A DNA stretch of 64,000 nt from Corythoichthys intestinalis. Lineage: Eukaryota; Chordata; Actinopteri; Syngnathiformes; Syngnathidae. Below are positions 1 to 11,933 of the stretch, piece by piece; positions within the stretch are counted from its first letter, which is position 1, and every line of letters begins with the position of its first letter. Where the stretch lies: assembly GCF_030265065.1 (NCBI RefSeq), contig NC_080395.1, positions 7,806,001-7,870,000 on the forward strand. The letters are read 5' to 3'. Under the pieces are notes generated by a model. The model did not search any database and had not been told where the DNA came from. It was given only the letters and a program-made list of their open reading frames with translations. The translations under genes were made by a program, and so were the position numbers.

Positions 1-708
1 CTTTAAGAGTAGTACGAAATTTTGGTTGTGAAAAGTTAGCAAATCTTCTCAAATTATGAGATTGCTATTGCACTGTAAAAAGACATTGTAAATTGAGGGG
101 TAATAATTTATGAAATGCTTTAAATAAAAATATTGATGTGTTGTATTTAATTATGTAATGTAATTATGATTGTCTAATGATAGTCTTATGGCGCCACTGT
201 CAAATAAAGTGTTACCAAATACCATAACTAAAAATTGATGAAACAAGCGGAACAGTAACTGAAGAAATAATTACCAGAGAACATAAATTTTAATTGTTAT
301 TTACATCTGCAGCGCTGCAATGCATGCTAGGAGGCATGTTGGACGACAACAGTGATGACAGCAGGTGGCAGCAGAGGTTGACTGTCTCTCACAAGGGAGC
401 AGTGATAGCCAAATGAAGCTTCTTGAAGCAATAAAGCTTAGCAGCCAATTGGTTCTAAGCTTCATGTTGGTTTATTAGGTCTTATGACAGTCATGTGATG
501 CCGCTGTCAAATAGTATCATTCTTTCATTGTCCAAGCCGCTTATGTTACCAATTAATATCTTTTGATATAAATATCCTATAATACAGTGAGGACAGCTGC
601 GGCTTAAGGTCCGGTGCGGCTTATCAATGAACGAATGCAGTTTTCATGCCAAATTTGGTGGGTGGCGGCTTATAGCCAGGTGCGCCATATAGTGCGAAAA
701 TTACGGTA
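1..708. mobile_element. Right part of a non-autonomous DNA transposon (ATAAGCCGC family)
   Basis: This stretch matches the right half of the complete copy at 27201-28510, including the shared text around 165-235 and the terminal block at 590-708 that ends GCGAAAATTACGGTA. The left end lies outside the window. Around 535-570 it has the uninterrupted site that is filled by a hAT insertion in the other copy. It has no coding capacity that I can see. The superfamily is not certain; the ends may sit on TA. Confidence 0.7.
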
Positions 709-1691
709 TACGTATTTTACATTTTTGACAAGAGGCATCTCTAGGTTCTGTTGCACCTAAACTGCAATGCACAATGCTCAAAACTCATTTTAAAAGCAAT
801 AAAACTGGCCAGTGGCCACTGGAGAGCAGTAGCACATTTTGTCAGAACTCATCTTGGGCCAGGAAAGAAGTGAAGAGAAATAGTCAGGATCTTGTGAAGA
901 CGCGTGAGAATTTGAGAAATAAGTGGAGAATGATCGGAGAGAAAAAAGGCAAATGACACTGGAGGTGTGCTTTGAAAAGAAAACGAAACCATCGTCAAAG
1001 AAGGATTCAAACAAATCTATCTTGATGAGACAGACGGTGACGGCCACAACAGCGTCAGGTTCCACATGCCTTCTACAGAGCTCAAGTTGCGTTACTCCTG
1101 AGCCCGAGGTTGAAACCAACGATGAAGATGATGAAAAAAGTGTGACCGATCTTGATCCGGACTCATCAGATTACTGGGAGCCACCTCATTCAACCGGGAG
1201 CAGCCGAGAGCCTTTCCCGTTGTTATGTGCGCAAATAGTTCAACATTTCAATAGTTTAGTTATGTGTAAATAAATTATTACGTTGCGATCAAAACCTCTT
1301 TTTGTCTTGTTGTTTATGTTATTTTGTAATAAAAGGAAAACATTATTCAGATGTTTGGGATGTAACTAAAGCAAAAAATAGCTGTGTTAAAGTTATGTTT
1401 GAAATGTAGACTTTCACAAAAAGCTCAATTTCTCTTTTTTTCATCAGAAATTGGAACATTTCTCAAAATGAGTTATTTTCTAATGCTGATTTCTAAAGAA
1501 TGGAAAAAGATATGAACTTGTTTTTTTCTGCTGCAAGAAGAGAGTCTAATCTTTCTTTTGCTGGGTTCCATGTTTATATAGCAATAGAAAAGAATTTTCT
1601 GTGGGAATTGCAAAATCAGTCAAAATCCAGTAAAACGGCCGGGAGCGAAGGGCCTTGCTCCGGTGAAAATGGCTGGGAGTGAATGAGTTAA
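709..1691. other. Unassigned stretch ending in a possible piggyBac-like terminus
   Basis: A hypothetical reading frame lies inside (923-1273). The right edge reads GGGAGTGAATGAG followed by TTAA at 1688-1691, which resembles the ends of fish piggyBac-like elements that target TTAA. I could not find the matching left end, so the assignment is an inference. Confidence 0.3.
923..1273 (+). CDS. Hypothetical acidic/serine-rich ORF of 116 aa
   Basis: I do not recognise this frame. It opens with a Lys/Arg-rich stretch (about residues 1-35), then an acidic block around residues 62-80 (ETNDEDDEKSVTDLDPDSSD), and ends with FNSLVMCK shortly before an AATAAA-like signal at 1270. It lies between a transposon end and a possible piggyBac-like terminus, so a decayed transposon accessory frame is as likely as a host exon. 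No domain, signal peptide or membrane segment is visible. Confidence 0.2.
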   Translation: MENDRREKRQMTLEVCFEKKTKPSSKKDSNKSILMRQTVTATTASGSTCLLQSSSCVTPEPEVETNDEDDEKSVTDLDPDSSDYWEPPHSTGSSREPFPLLCAQIVQHFNSLVMCK

Positions 1692-2190
1692 AGGCCTTGT
1701 TCAGACTTGCAGCCAAAATCTAATTTTTAGCCCACCAGATTGTAAAGGGTGTTTCAAACCAGCGGCAGCCTAGTGTGAAGGGTTCAGCTGCAACCCATTT
1801 ATTGTATATTTTTAACAGGACATCTCGGCGAAAGTGAACGGTTGTCTTGGGTGGAACGGTAAGTTTGAATTAATTTACGCCAAGAGGCTAGGCCCAAAAT
1901 GGAACCTTGCTCTATTTACAGAGCGCGGCCGCGATGACGTCAACAATGCGTCCAATAGCAGAGGGGCAGGCGTACTTATATCTGTGCTATCAGGCTGTTT
2001 TGGCAGGTGTATACGGGTAGTCACCAGGTTAGGACATTCAAGACTTGCATGACTTTGACATTACGACGCCGGAGTGTCCTCCACCATTTGTCACCAGTCT
2101 TTTTTTTTTTGAAGTCACATAAACAGTATCTTATTGTGCCTCACTTATTTTTTACTTTATCAACATTACATACTGTACGTCTACATACTA
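1692..2190. repeat. Segmental-duplication cassette, copy A (left part)
   Basis: The segment from GGCCTTGTTCAGACTTGCAG through the TTTGTCACCAGTC stretch near 2095 recurs at 22466-22690 (copy B) and 43447-43860 (copy C). Its start also matches the region upstream of the ZNF exons at 18690 and 40860. The simplest reading is that it belongs to the duplicated ZNF gene units. No long ORF is present. Confidence 0.65.
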
Positions 2191-2691
2191 TATATGGCAA
2201 AAACACTCAGGTGACTTGAAGTTCCACTCTGAAACCCCCAATTTGGCTAACTTTCAAAATTGTTAGATATGCATGTGTGATACATCATTGGAAAGCTTAA
2301 AATCTCAATTTTCTGGGGAAAATTTTTCAAACAGGAGGGCATTTAAAAAAAAAAAATTAAACAGCAAAACCCAATCTGGAGGCGAGAGCACGCGAGAGCA
2401 GAATTACAGACGCCATGACTTTAACGAGATATTATTGCGTACTTACCTCGTTTCGATCCAAAAACTCCATGTAGCATGTCTCACCGAGTGTTAAGACACA
2501 GCTGTTAATGGCCACAGCCGGATTTTGGGGGGATTTTGTGGGTGAAACATGGTAATATAACAAGGGTCGCGATGCAGAAATCGCAGACGTCAAGGAGTGG
2601 TCGAGATTTTCTTTTTCATATATTTACCCTTTTAAATGTTTTTGTTGTTTCAATTTTTCTTTGTTTGGATCCATTATTTGTCATCTAACAC

Positions 2692-3850
2692 AGGGGTCCC
2701 CTAACTACGGCCCGCCTCCACATTTGGTCCGGCCCCCTGAACAATACCAGAGAGCATTTTGATCCCCCCCCCCAATAGTAGAGCTGGGAATCTTTGGGCA
2801 TCTAACGATTCGATTACGATTCAGAGGCTCCGATTCGATTATAAAACGATTATTGATGCACCCCCCTCCTTTTTTTTTTGTTTTAAATGTTTTGTACATT
2901 AGTTCCAAAATACTCTCAGGCTAAACCAAACTACTATTTCAGTATCAAGTTAACATATAGCAGTAAAAAAAATATACAAAAATAACAGTAAATAAAAAAC
3001 TAGTCCCCATTCTATATCAGCAGCTTTAAACTACATTCAATTATTTTAATGTTGTGAATCAACTGTTAAAGTTGTTAAAATTGCTCCCGTCATTCCATAA
3101 TTTCCCTTTTGTCTACTTTCGACATGTGAAAGTTTTAAAACTATTTTAAAGATAGATTCAAATCAATATTTTACCGATTTAGGAGTATTTTTGATAAAAA
3201 GTTAATTAGGTTTGGTTGGAAGGTTCGCTACAACAGCCTTGCAGGGAAGTGTACTGCTTTAAGATGGCGGCCGTTTACTACGCCCGCATCTAGCTTTTTG
3301 TAGCTGTGCTGCTAACGCTACCGTATCTATATAGCATCTAGTCCTATATAGATGATATCTACCGTAATATTATGTCGATGTACTTCATAGCAGCTTTTCG
3401 GCAGCAGTCAGGTATGTTGTTTGGTTTTTTTTATCTCGTAGCATGAGTTGAGCTAGAGCCGTGAGTTGAGCATTGGCATTACCCGAGAGACCGGGTAATG
3501 AGAAGCATGATGTTTAGCTACTCTCGCTCCCTTCCTCATTGTCCCAAAGACCGCGCGGCGCGTTGAGTGTGTTGTACTTCCGCTTTACTTTGCATATTTC
3601 AATAATCTGAATTTGGATGTTTGTGAATCGTTCTCGAATCTTCCACGGCCGAATCGCGAATAATCTAAGAATCGGAAATTTTGCACACCTCTACCCAATA
3701 GTGTTATTTATTTCCTGGCTTTTTTCTGTGAAGAAAGTAAAGAGCGTTATTTGGTTATTATCTATTTAATTAATAGTGTTATTATTATATTTTATTATAA
3801 TTTTTATTTTATTATTATAATTATAATTTTATAATTTTATTTATATATGT
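2692..3850. mobile_element. hAT-like element with CAGGGGTCCCC end, interrupted
   Basis: It starts CAGGGGTCCCCTAACTACGG at 2692 and carries the block CCGCCTCCACATTTGGTCCG, also seen at 47370. After the nested element it resumes at 3702 with TGTTATTTATTTCCTGGC, again matching 47412. The right end is unclear in AT-rich sequence. Confidence 0.5.
2779..3693. mobile_element. hAT-like non-autonomous element with 8-bp TSD
   Basis: Ends are TAGAGCTGGGAATC and GCACACCTCTA. The flanks carry the exact 8-bp duplication CCCAATAG (2771-2778 and 3694-3701). Most of the interior (about 2960-3640) matches the interiors of 19979-21814 and 59869-62692, although those have different terminal sequences. No transposase is present. 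Confidence 0.8.
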
Positions 3851-3929
3851 ATATATATGGCGGAAAACACAGACAAGACTAGAACAGCAGTTTCTGCTCT
3901 TGTACTCCTCTTTAAAAGAATGAATCATT

Positions 3930-4655
3930 AATCACTTATATCGCCCATCCCTACTATTCAGTGGTAAACTTTTGGTCTTTTTACCAAATACCAAAAATGC
4001 AATTTTAGCCATTTTAGGCGCCGAATTTTCCGTCACATCTTGGACAAGACCAGAATAGGTTGGCATGGAGTGGGGTACAAATAATGGTAAAGCAGGTCAG
4101 TAATGTCGTGATCTTACCCTCATTTTGTTTTTCAGTTGCTCGTCGTGGTCTGGATTTCCTCTCCTCGTCTTCTACGGCTCTACTCTTTAGCTTGATGTTT
4201 TTGTGTTGGCCTTTAAAACAAGTCGAAAAGCGTCTCATGCAATTAAACGTAATCACTCTAATGTTAACCAAGCGACCCCCCTTAGAACAAATTTTTAAAA
4301 GTGGCATTCTGCTAAAGCAATCGAAATGCGTTAAAGCGTCTTGGCTAACGAGCTAAGCTAAGCAAAACGAAGTTATGCAAGCCTGGAAAGCTTCAACATA
4401 AAGCCAAACGACTTCCACTAAGCTGGACGTTTTAGTCCATTATACTCTTACTTCGGTACTTACCTGATGAGAATACTTTGAAGGAGCTCGTTTGGTGAGG
4501 AGAAGAGAACACGGAAGAACGGCCAGTCCCGCTTAGGGATTAGGTCAAGAGAGAGTTCTTCCGGAGCAGTAGTTCACGGAAAGTCTTGACAAATCCGAGT
4601 AGAGATTTTTGGACGTCGCCCTCTAGCGGTGGCCGTCATTGCTGGAGTATTAACT
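3930..4655 (-). promoter_or_regulatory. Duplicated cassette with splice-donor-like sites, copy A; possible ZNF 5' exon region
   Basis: The segment recurs at 25095-25790 and 48600-49145. On the minus strand it has a strong donor-like site (CATCAG followed by GTAAGTACC near 4465) and a second one (AATGAGG followed by GTAAGATC near 4115). Between them is a short basic/acidic frame, KSRAVEDEERKSRPRR, open in copies A and C but stopped in B. Since ZNF exons lie to the left of copies B and C on the minus strand, these may be 5' exons of ZNF genes. That link is inference. Confidence 0.35.
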
Positions 4656-4833
4656 ATTGATGGAAATTAGGGTTGGGAATCTCTGGCATGAAGCCGATTC
4701 GATATGTATCTATAGACCCTACTCACCTACGTCACAAAATGGGCGTGTCGCTGTTTCCAGCCGCCATATTGTACCTATTTTTTAGACCTATTCTCATTGT
4801 TTTCAATTAGTCGAGCAAGTTATCGAGCAATTC

Positions 4834-5146
4834 ATGGAAGCCCCGGTGTTATCTGACGCTGTAAACTCATTGGATGCGTTGCATAAAAGGCGTTACGTGG
4901 AAAAGTTTCAGTTTATCCATTCGCCAGATCCGTATTTGATGCCTAAATCGATGTTTTTCGACCCGCTGGCTTCGCCTGCCATCTGCTATCCTGATATTTA
5001 CAACTATCTTGTCCACACAAAATCAGCCTATTCTCACGAAAGTTTGAAAAACTTTAAGAGCTTGGAGGCTTATAAATGCTACGTTGCTGGTTGGGTGAAA
5101 CAGTTCCTCGTACACGAAAATTCGGCAGGAATCTTGTGCTCGGAAG
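4834..5146 (+). CDS. First-exon fragment of YqaJ/SWIM-type transposon companion protein
   Basis: The frame starts at the ATG at 4834 and reads to a splice-donor-like GTGAGT at 5147. About 104 residues are encoded. Residues 71-94 carry LKNFKSLEAYKCYVAGW and VKQFL, which resembles the conserved N-terminal segment of fish and cnidarian proteins that continue into SWIM zinc-binding and YqaJ exonuclease domains; none of those follow here. The partner THAP exon lies 400 bp downstream on the other strand. It can only be a fragment unless spliced to outside exons. The YqaJ link is family recall, not search-based. Confidence 0.6.
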
Positions 5147-5549
5147 GTGAGTTACGAAATTTTCAATTCAAAATCTTTTGTTCTTGCTAACATCCACTGT
5201 CAAGTCTAATGTATTTCATGTCATTTTTCAATGGAGCTAGGGCTTTTAATGTTTATATGGTTTAGCGATAGCACTCTCACAACATACATATATAATATGT
5301 AATAAATATGAAGTGCGATAGCACTACTCCAGATTGTCCCTAGTTGAATTTATTTTTTTGCTTTTGACCTCAATAGTGAAATTGTTAATTAATTGTATGA
5401 CAACTGTCTGATTATCCCCTTATAATTATATATTTTCAGGTAGTTCATTCACAACGTCTGAGTGTATGTTGTCGGTGATTAGCCTAGCAATGATCTTAAT
5501 TGTGGTTGTCAGCCCAAAACCCTCTAAATATATCTTAAATGCATCTTAC

Positions 5550-5728
5550 CAGATATAAAATGACTACTACATAATCTGTGGTAGTCGTTTGGAGCCCAGT
5601 TTTCTCGTCGAATTGCAGCAGTCAATCTCGGTCTCCTCTTCGGGTCTCTCGGAATACGGTAAAACTTCAAGTCTCTCCGTCTTATCTTCTCTGTTTTTGC
5701 AACCGACCGCCACAAACGACTTCACCAT
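5550..5728 (-). pseudogene. THAP-domain first exon (transposase N-terminus), damaged
   Basis: Starting at ATG 5728 the frame reads MVKSFVAVGCKNREDK and then shifts relative to the sister copy at 32704, which has one base less in the GAAGATA run. In the other frame the typical THAP text follows: LKFYRIPRDP, AAIRRENWAP and LCSSHFISG. The first zinc ligand Cys is Phe here, while the Cys-x2-His pair is kept. A donor-like GTAAGA follows at 5549. THAP domains bind DNA; in transposons they recognise the ends. Confidence 0.65.
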
Positions 5729-6016
5729 TTTGATTATTAATGTTAACGAGCAGAAAAACACGCCATAATAGGAGGAATTTACGAAGCGCTAATGCATTAC
5801 CATAACAAGTATACGGACAACATGGCGCGGGGGCGTGGCTGTGACGTCACGTGAGTAGGGTCTATTATACAGACCCGGCGGCAAGGGCGGGCAGTAGGGG
5901 GCCGGGCCCGCCCTGAGAGACTGCTGTGCCCGCCCAAGCTCGATTAGACTGTATTGTGTAATTTTTTAAAAATCTTCCACAAAAACACACACACGAGGAG
6001 GACGAACCCTCTATTC

Positions 6017-7004
6017 CAGTGTTTTTCAACTGATTGTGCCGCCTCCATGAGATATCGTCAGGTGTGCCGCGAGAAATTATCCAATGTCGCTTTTTTTTTT
6101 TTTTTTTTTTAAACATTGTCGGGCAAGGAAGGAGTAGGCAAAAAGTTCTCGACTGTGTGCAGATGAGCGAGGCATAGCAGGTGTTGCGTTCAAGAACTGC
6201 TCGGATTTCTAGCAATCAGCCATTTTGCTCTCCGCAACAATGTGGACCCCAGCACATCTACTGTTCATCATTTGACTCGTCAAGTGTCGATATACACAAA
6301 AGTGTCCTTCCCATTTTATCCATATGTGACGACCGTCAATCCTCCCTCTGTGTTTTATTTCAACACATTATCGAGGACAGCAAGGTGGGTGATGGCTAGA
6401 AATCCGAGTAGTTCTTGAATGCGATACGAGCAGCTATCTAGCGCCATGGCGCCATACAAGCTTAAACGTCATCTCCAAATGAACGCCTGTCGCTTCAGAA
6501 CAAGTCGATAGACTATTTTGTTCGCCTTCGTGAAAACACAGAGAAACCCTTTTTTGAGAATAACTAGTACAAAGGTAAATAAGAAAGCCCTGAAAGCCAG
6601 TTACTTTGTTGCTAAATCCAAAAAGTCCCAAACTGTGGCAGAGACGTTAATACTACCTGCATGCAAAGCCATTGTAAGCAAGATGACCAGCCCTGATGTG
6701 CTTTAATACATTGCTCAAGTCCCCGTCTGATAATTCGAGTTATTCAAGCCTAACTGCTAAAAAAAATTAAAAATAAAAACAGAGAGAGACTGAGAGCTGT
6801 TGAAGATTCCTGCCAGTTTTTTGGCTTTGTGTTCATCTTAACAGGCTCAAGTTTCACACTGAGAAAGTATAAATACTGAGAAAGTATTTTTATAATTAGA
6901 TATACTGTACAGAAAGTAATTTTGGAACCTTTTGGTGTGGTGTGCCGCGAGATTTTTTGCAATGTCAAAATGTCCCGTGACTCAGAAAAGGTTGAAATAC
7001 ACTG
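6017..7004. mobile_element. hAT derivative with CAGTGTTTTTCAAC ends and 8-bp TSD
   Basis: The ends CAGTGTTTTTCAAC and GTTGAAATACACTG are inverted repeats, flanked by the exact duplication CTCTATTC (6009-6016, 7005-7012). Both ends carry the GTGTGCCGCGAGA block. It contains a hAT transposase N-terminal fragment at 6518-6706. Confidence 0.85.
6518..6706 (+). pseudogene. hAT transposase N-terminal fragment (ZBED5/SCAND3-type)
   Basis: The frame contains KKALKASYFVAKSKKSQTV followed by AETLILPACKAIV. This matches the segment after the BED finger in Charlie-type hAT transposases and in the host genes derived from them, where the usual text resembles KALRASY..VA...KPFTIGE.LILPA. There is no BED finger before it and no catalytic domain after it, so it is a relic within a deleted element. 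Confidence 0.55.
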
Positions 7005-7441
7005 CTCTATTCATCCTATCTTGAGCTGTCGTCATTCAATTCAACCAATCTGAGCAGCGAATGAAGCCAATTTTTAGCCAATCACAGATAGGGGGTAGCC
7101 AGCGGTTGGGTACTGTGAATGGATAGGGATTGCTTCGGTTACAGAAATGGCGATTGAGCGGCTCCTCCGTTGCTAATTCAAATTGGAATGGACTTCCGAG
7201 TTTTTTTCAAGAGTTTTTTTTCAAGAAACTAAAGACAAACTCAAGCCATGACAAAGACTCGGCCAAAAGTCAACATAAAGGGATAGCGCTGCCAACCCCT
7301 GCAGTTTCACTGACTGACATCATTATCAGAAAATGTAACGGGTAAAAACGCCACTGTTTAGGTTAAATTTACGTTGAAGAAGTGTGCCCCCCCCCAAAAA
7401 AATGTAATGCCCCCCCTGTAATTTCTTTCTGCAGCCGGGTC

Positions 7442-8972
7442 GGTATCTGGATACACAGGTTATGATTCGATTAAAAAACAATATATTTTTAAGGCCGAGC
7501 GATTCGATACAGTTTAAGAACGATACGGTTCGATACAGAGTGAAAACGATACGATAGTAAACATTCGTCGTGCGTGTTCGTACAGTATTTTAAACATATA
7601 AAAAAAGACCACATTTCTAATAGCAAAATTAAACAACAAAAATTCATACCAATGTTATGTTTTATGAAAAAAAATAAAGCTTACTATATGTCAAGTTCAA
7701 AAATAGATCCTTAGGTAGACATTGCAAAATTACCCAAAAATAAGGAGAGAAGACACTCAGTTTTCTTGGCCAAGGAGAGCAAAATGTGACTCGTGAGTCA
7801 CCAAAATTGATCTAAAGGAAAAAAATTACGCAATGATGCGGCCATGAAGCAAAACAGTTGTCATCCAGACCCTCTTTTTTCTCTTTGTAACACTTAAGCA
7901 TTACACTACAACCTGGTATAGCAAGCAATAATCATTTACTGGTTATATAAGTAAGAAAAATATGGCAATATGTATTATTTATGGTATATATGAGCACAAG
8001 CAAATATTCAATCAACCAACCAAGCAAATATTTAATCAATCAAACCTCGATAATTACCTCAACACTATATGACGGTCATTTTGTTGGATGTGATTGATAA
8101 TAAAACTTCAGTGACAGACAACAATAAAGCGCAGTAATTTACTTTTTCCTGGTGTTTTCAACACAATAGGTTAGTAATTGAAGTGCAAACTTTCAACGTA
8201 AACATCTTACAAGCAAAAAAATATTAACTGTATGAAGCAGCTCTGGAAAAAAAGAATTAAACATGCTAGTGTTATCATAAATAATAAATTATGCTTTACC
8301 ACTGGTATAATTGGGGGAATAAAAACATGGCGTTTTAGACAGACAGGTCTATAATCATTACTTTAACCTTATACACAGCAAAGTCGTTCACTTATGCCTG
8401 TGCTTCCACATTTTTTATTCATCACTATCCACATCTTTATTGAAGGGCAGATGTTTCTTGAGGAAGATCAATTGATCCAGATGCTCATGTTTAAGTAGAC
8501 TGCGTTTCGTGGAAACAATATGCCGCCCTTTCCACCATTGTCGTGGGTTATTTTTCAGGGTTATAAACTCACGATCGCTGTACCGCTTCACACTTCACAT
8601 GAGCTCTAGCCTCTGTCCCAACCGAACAGATCTGGCTGCCTTCATCACTTCAAAGTCCGACTTGGGTGCGTTGAAAATCAATCGCTGCAGGTCGCTGGCG
8701 TGGTGCTCAAACTGTCCATTGGTTTAGCATGTTGCTTCGTTGCCACTACTAGTTTCGTTTTGGGCTGTGAAGAAAACGCTACGGAGGGTGCGTTACAGTA
8801 GTTTTGTTAGCTCTCGCGTTGTTATGACACGCCCGTGACAATCGGGTAATGACGGTGACTACTAGCGGTTCTGCTGAAATGCATGGGAAGTTGAGGCAAC
8901 CACGACTGCGAGTGGTGCTTGTCCAAATTACATCATGCGTGCGGTCACAATCTAAGTGCGCTGTGTGGTGAA
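7442..8972. other. AT-rich interior of the 4672 host element
   Basis: The stretch matches 25855-26130 for its first 300 bases, then continues as AT-rich unique-looking sequence. I see no gene, no long frame and no RNA signature. Confidence 0.5.
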
Positions 8973-9506
8973 CAGTGTTGGGCACGTTACTTTAAAAAAG
9001 TAATTAGTTACATTACTTATAGTAAAAGTAACTAGTTACCAAGGAAAGTAACTACTTCCGTTACTTTAAAAAGAACTTGTATGTCAAAGAATGTGAATTT
9101 TTTTTAGCAGTATTAGGCTCGAGCATTTACGTCACAGCAGCACGGGATCGTGCGAGATTTGCGACAACGCAGCCATTGCGGAAGCACGTCTGCATCACGG
9201 GACATTTAAACTCACCGGCAAATACAATTCAACTACGAGTGCCAGAGATGGAAAAATGAAGGGAAAACTTGCCCGTTCCATACAGAGACAAACTTGTTAC
9301 CACGGCGAAGGACAGATATGCGAGCAATTATAAGGATGTGAACAATGTTGAACCTCACGAGCAAGCCGAACACAAATGGAATAAAGATTAGGCATGAAAA
9401 TGGGTCAGGAGTTAAAAAGGTGAGAATGGTGTGGAGGAAATATGTTCCAGTACACTGTATACCCCAACAAAATATTGAGCTCTGTCGACCCACACTGTGT
9501 TTCGCA

Positions 9507-11330
9507 GGGCCGTGCAGAGACCGGTGGAGGGGCGGGTGCTCGTAGATCAAAAGGGCCACATGAACAAGTATTTAATACACCTTAAAAAAACAACTTCAAT
9601 TTTAACCAGCTTTAGATAATAATTGGCTGCGACTGTGACATACTTTAATTGGGAGGGGGCAACAGTGAATAGAAATCAAAACTGTCATCCATACTTTTTG
9701 GCTGTGACTCAGTCAGTCTGCCTCTTTTCTTCCTTCAACCTCTGCATCAAAACGTCCTTCCTCAACTTGTTCATCTGAGAACAAACCACATCAGATGGTC
9801 ACTGAGCCACCAACAGCAGTTTTCTCAAAACTATTATTTCATTATTATCCAAACAACTCTAGCACCTAATGATTAATAAAGCAATGACATAAAATCTTAT
9901 AGAAAAATAACATTGTAATTGTGTTTATAATTGTATTTAATACCCGACTATCCTTGCAAACCTGTTCTTACCAGGTCTGCTATTCACCCAGCTGATGAGG
10001 TATCCACTGCCTTTAGCAGCCTCATCCAACTCCTTTTTTTTATCCCTCAATCTCCTTTCCCTACGAGGCATGTCTATGTAATGAAATATATATTTTTAAA
10101 AAACAACAAAAAAACATTCCCCCGTGGCTTTTAGTTTTAAAGCTTTCTTAATTTCTTTCTCTCTCAATAACAATGGAAGTAGATTTGTTTTTATTATTCA
10201 ATCAAAAAACAAAGTTACTTCTATCAAAAACAAAGTTGCTTTAATCAAAATACAGTTATACTTTTAATCCCAAAAAAGTCACTTCAATAAAAAAAATTGT
10301 TTTTGATTGCAAAAATAAATTTGAGACAAAAAAAGCATTTGAAAACTATTTTTCTTGATTGAAACAAATTTTTCCATTGAAGTAATGTTGTTTTGCGTTT
10401 GGGCCACATTTTGGCTAGGACATTTGTGTTTTTATTATTCAATCAAATAAGTTGCTTGAAACAAAAACATATATATAAAAAGGATAACTTTGCACATGTG
10501 TCAATCACCGTTTAACAAAGCCTGAGAGGGTTTGAGTAGACTCAGTATGAAGCATTTAATAAAGCCAAGTATTTTCTTACTACTTGATTCTTGTTTAAAA
10601 ATAATTCGATGGGGCAGTAACATGTTTAAAACTCACAACAAAAAAATGGGGGGGGGGGGGGGGGGGGCTACTTCGCGGTTTTCACTTATTGCGGCGGGTT
10701 CTGGTCCCCATTAACCGCGAAAAACGAGGGATCCCTGTATTTCTGAAGCAAGAGTCATTCCCACCACTCGGCCGTCAGCTCAAGTCCCAGCTGAAAATAA
10801 CGCGTCTAAGGCGGACGACGGGAGTAAAGCGATGCGACCCCTCAATCCGAGAGCATGCTGCTTAATTTGACTCAACAGTGTGTTTCTTCGTTTATATTAC
10901 CGCTAAATACACAAGCTTGACGCCAATTTAACGGGAGCTATTTTTTTTCATGGGAGATTTGGCTAGCTCTGGCAGTGTTCAACGCAAGCTGCAACGAATG
11001 GCATTAACTTTTTTATATCGCAAAATGTGAAAACGATTGAAACCATTACTCACCAAATTACATCTGCTGGCACATACAGGCAAGTGTGTATGCTGCGCTC
11101 TGGTCTGCCCCGGTGTGGATAAGGCCTGCTTTTTGTTTTCGCAGCTTTGCAATGCAACCAAAGGCTCGCCGAGCACTCCTTGTTTCACGTAAGGAGTGCG
11201 CGCGTTTGGAATAACGGCACGCAGCTTGGGCCGATGATTGGTTCTCGTCAGCGAAGCATCTAGAAGGATTTGCTGACTGTCCGTGTCATTTTTTTAAAGA
11301 ACCGATCAGTTTACGTACTAAGTTAATCAC
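9507..11330. other. Insert-rich stretch without genes
   Basis: At 9507 a hAT-like end reads CAGGGCCGTGCAGAGACC. From 10160 to 10480 there are TTCAATCAAAAAA-type repeats that recur at 58440-59130. At 10647 a poly-G run leads into ACTTCGCGGTTTTCACTTA and CGAGGGATCCCTGTA, a common fish transposon terminus. No coding sequence is supported. Confidence 0.45.
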
Positions 11331-11432
11331 ATGATGATAATAATAATAATAATTAAATAAAACCTCCCAACCCCCCCTCCTCCCAAAAAGAATTTCTCCT
11401 CGGATCTACGCAATTCACGTAGGTCGCCCTTT

Positions 11433-11677
11433 TTGACTTCAAAACGGCGAATTTCGCCGAAAGGTGAGAGATTTTCATGCCTGACAGATGTCGACAAGCT
11501 TCCACCACTACGCGAAATGGACATCATGCTGTATTTAGAGTTTGGTGTATGTTACTACACTCACCAGCAATTCCGAAACCACAAATCGCTACAAAGCTAC
11601 GAACAGTTTTGCTGCGGATGGGTGCAGGATCTGCACATTATGACCATAGTAAACGGCAACACCAGCTTTCTACAAAG
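11433..11677 (+). CDS. YqaJ/SWIM-type companion exon, diverged copy
   Basis: The frame contains HKSLQSYEQFCCGWVQDL, equivalent to the KSLEAYKCYVAGWVKQF motif at 5050-5100, and ends at a donor-like GTAGGC at 11678. Upstream is a Ser/Pro-poor basic segment. Divergence from the two compact copies is high, so this is a different subfamily. It is a single exon of a larger protein whose other exons are not found before the opposing THAP exon. Confidence 0.5.
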
Positions 11678-11933
11678 GTAGGCAATGTGTTTACATTAGT
11701 CTGTGACCATGGATGTACAAATTTTTTGTTGCAGAAAATGTAGCCTAGTACAAATTCTTTGCCACTCTCTCACGTCAAAATATTACAGCTTTTTCATTTA
11801 GCAACGACAGGAATTATGTCTTATGAAGACAATGCACATGTATGCATGCTAGTTGTTTAGCTGTAGCAATAGCTAACAACAGGCCGACTTAGGGCATAAA
11901 GTTATCGAAATTTACATAAACAAACGAACTTAC

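Larger units (their letters stand above)
2185..3925. mobile_element. Decayed element with GGCGGAAAACACTCAGG termini, copy A
   Basis: The left terminus near 2190 (AACACTCAGGTGACTTGAAG) and the GGCGGAAAACAC block near 3858 match the better-preserved copy at 22748-23845. The middle is occupied by two later insertions: a GGGGTCCCC-type hAT starting near 2692, and the hAT at 2779-3693. Confidence 0.5.
4714..5863. mobile_element. Compact THAP/YqaJ-companion transposon derivative, copy 1 (ISL2EU-like)
   Basis: It has perfect 13-bp terminal inverted repeats (AGACCCTACTCAC) and AT on both sides (4712-4713 and 5864-5865). A second copy lies in inverted orientation at 32569-33732. The left side carries a first-exon frame with the SLEAYKCYVAGWVKQF motif of YqaJ/SWIM-type proteins; the right side carries a THAP first exon on the opposite strand. 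THAP transposase, a YqaJ-like partner and AT duplications are what I recall of ISL2EU (PHIS group) elements. The central catalytic exons are gone. Confidence 0.75.
5870..7441. mobile_element. hAT-like element with GACCCGGC ends, interrupted
   Basis: The ends are GACCCGGCGGC at about 5872 and GCAGCCGGGTC ending at 7441, forming a short imperfect inverted repeat. It lies inside the 4672 host element, because the paralogous text GTATCTAGATACACAGG at 25850 is uninterrupted. Its middle is taken by the hAT at 6017-7004. The remainder (7013-7441) includes a short frame without recognised domains. Confidence 0.5.

Noticed and set aside
10647-10667. Poly-G run with possible quadruplex function (also 28179).
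   Set aside because: Simple homopolymer next to transposon ends; no support for a function beyond repeat instability.
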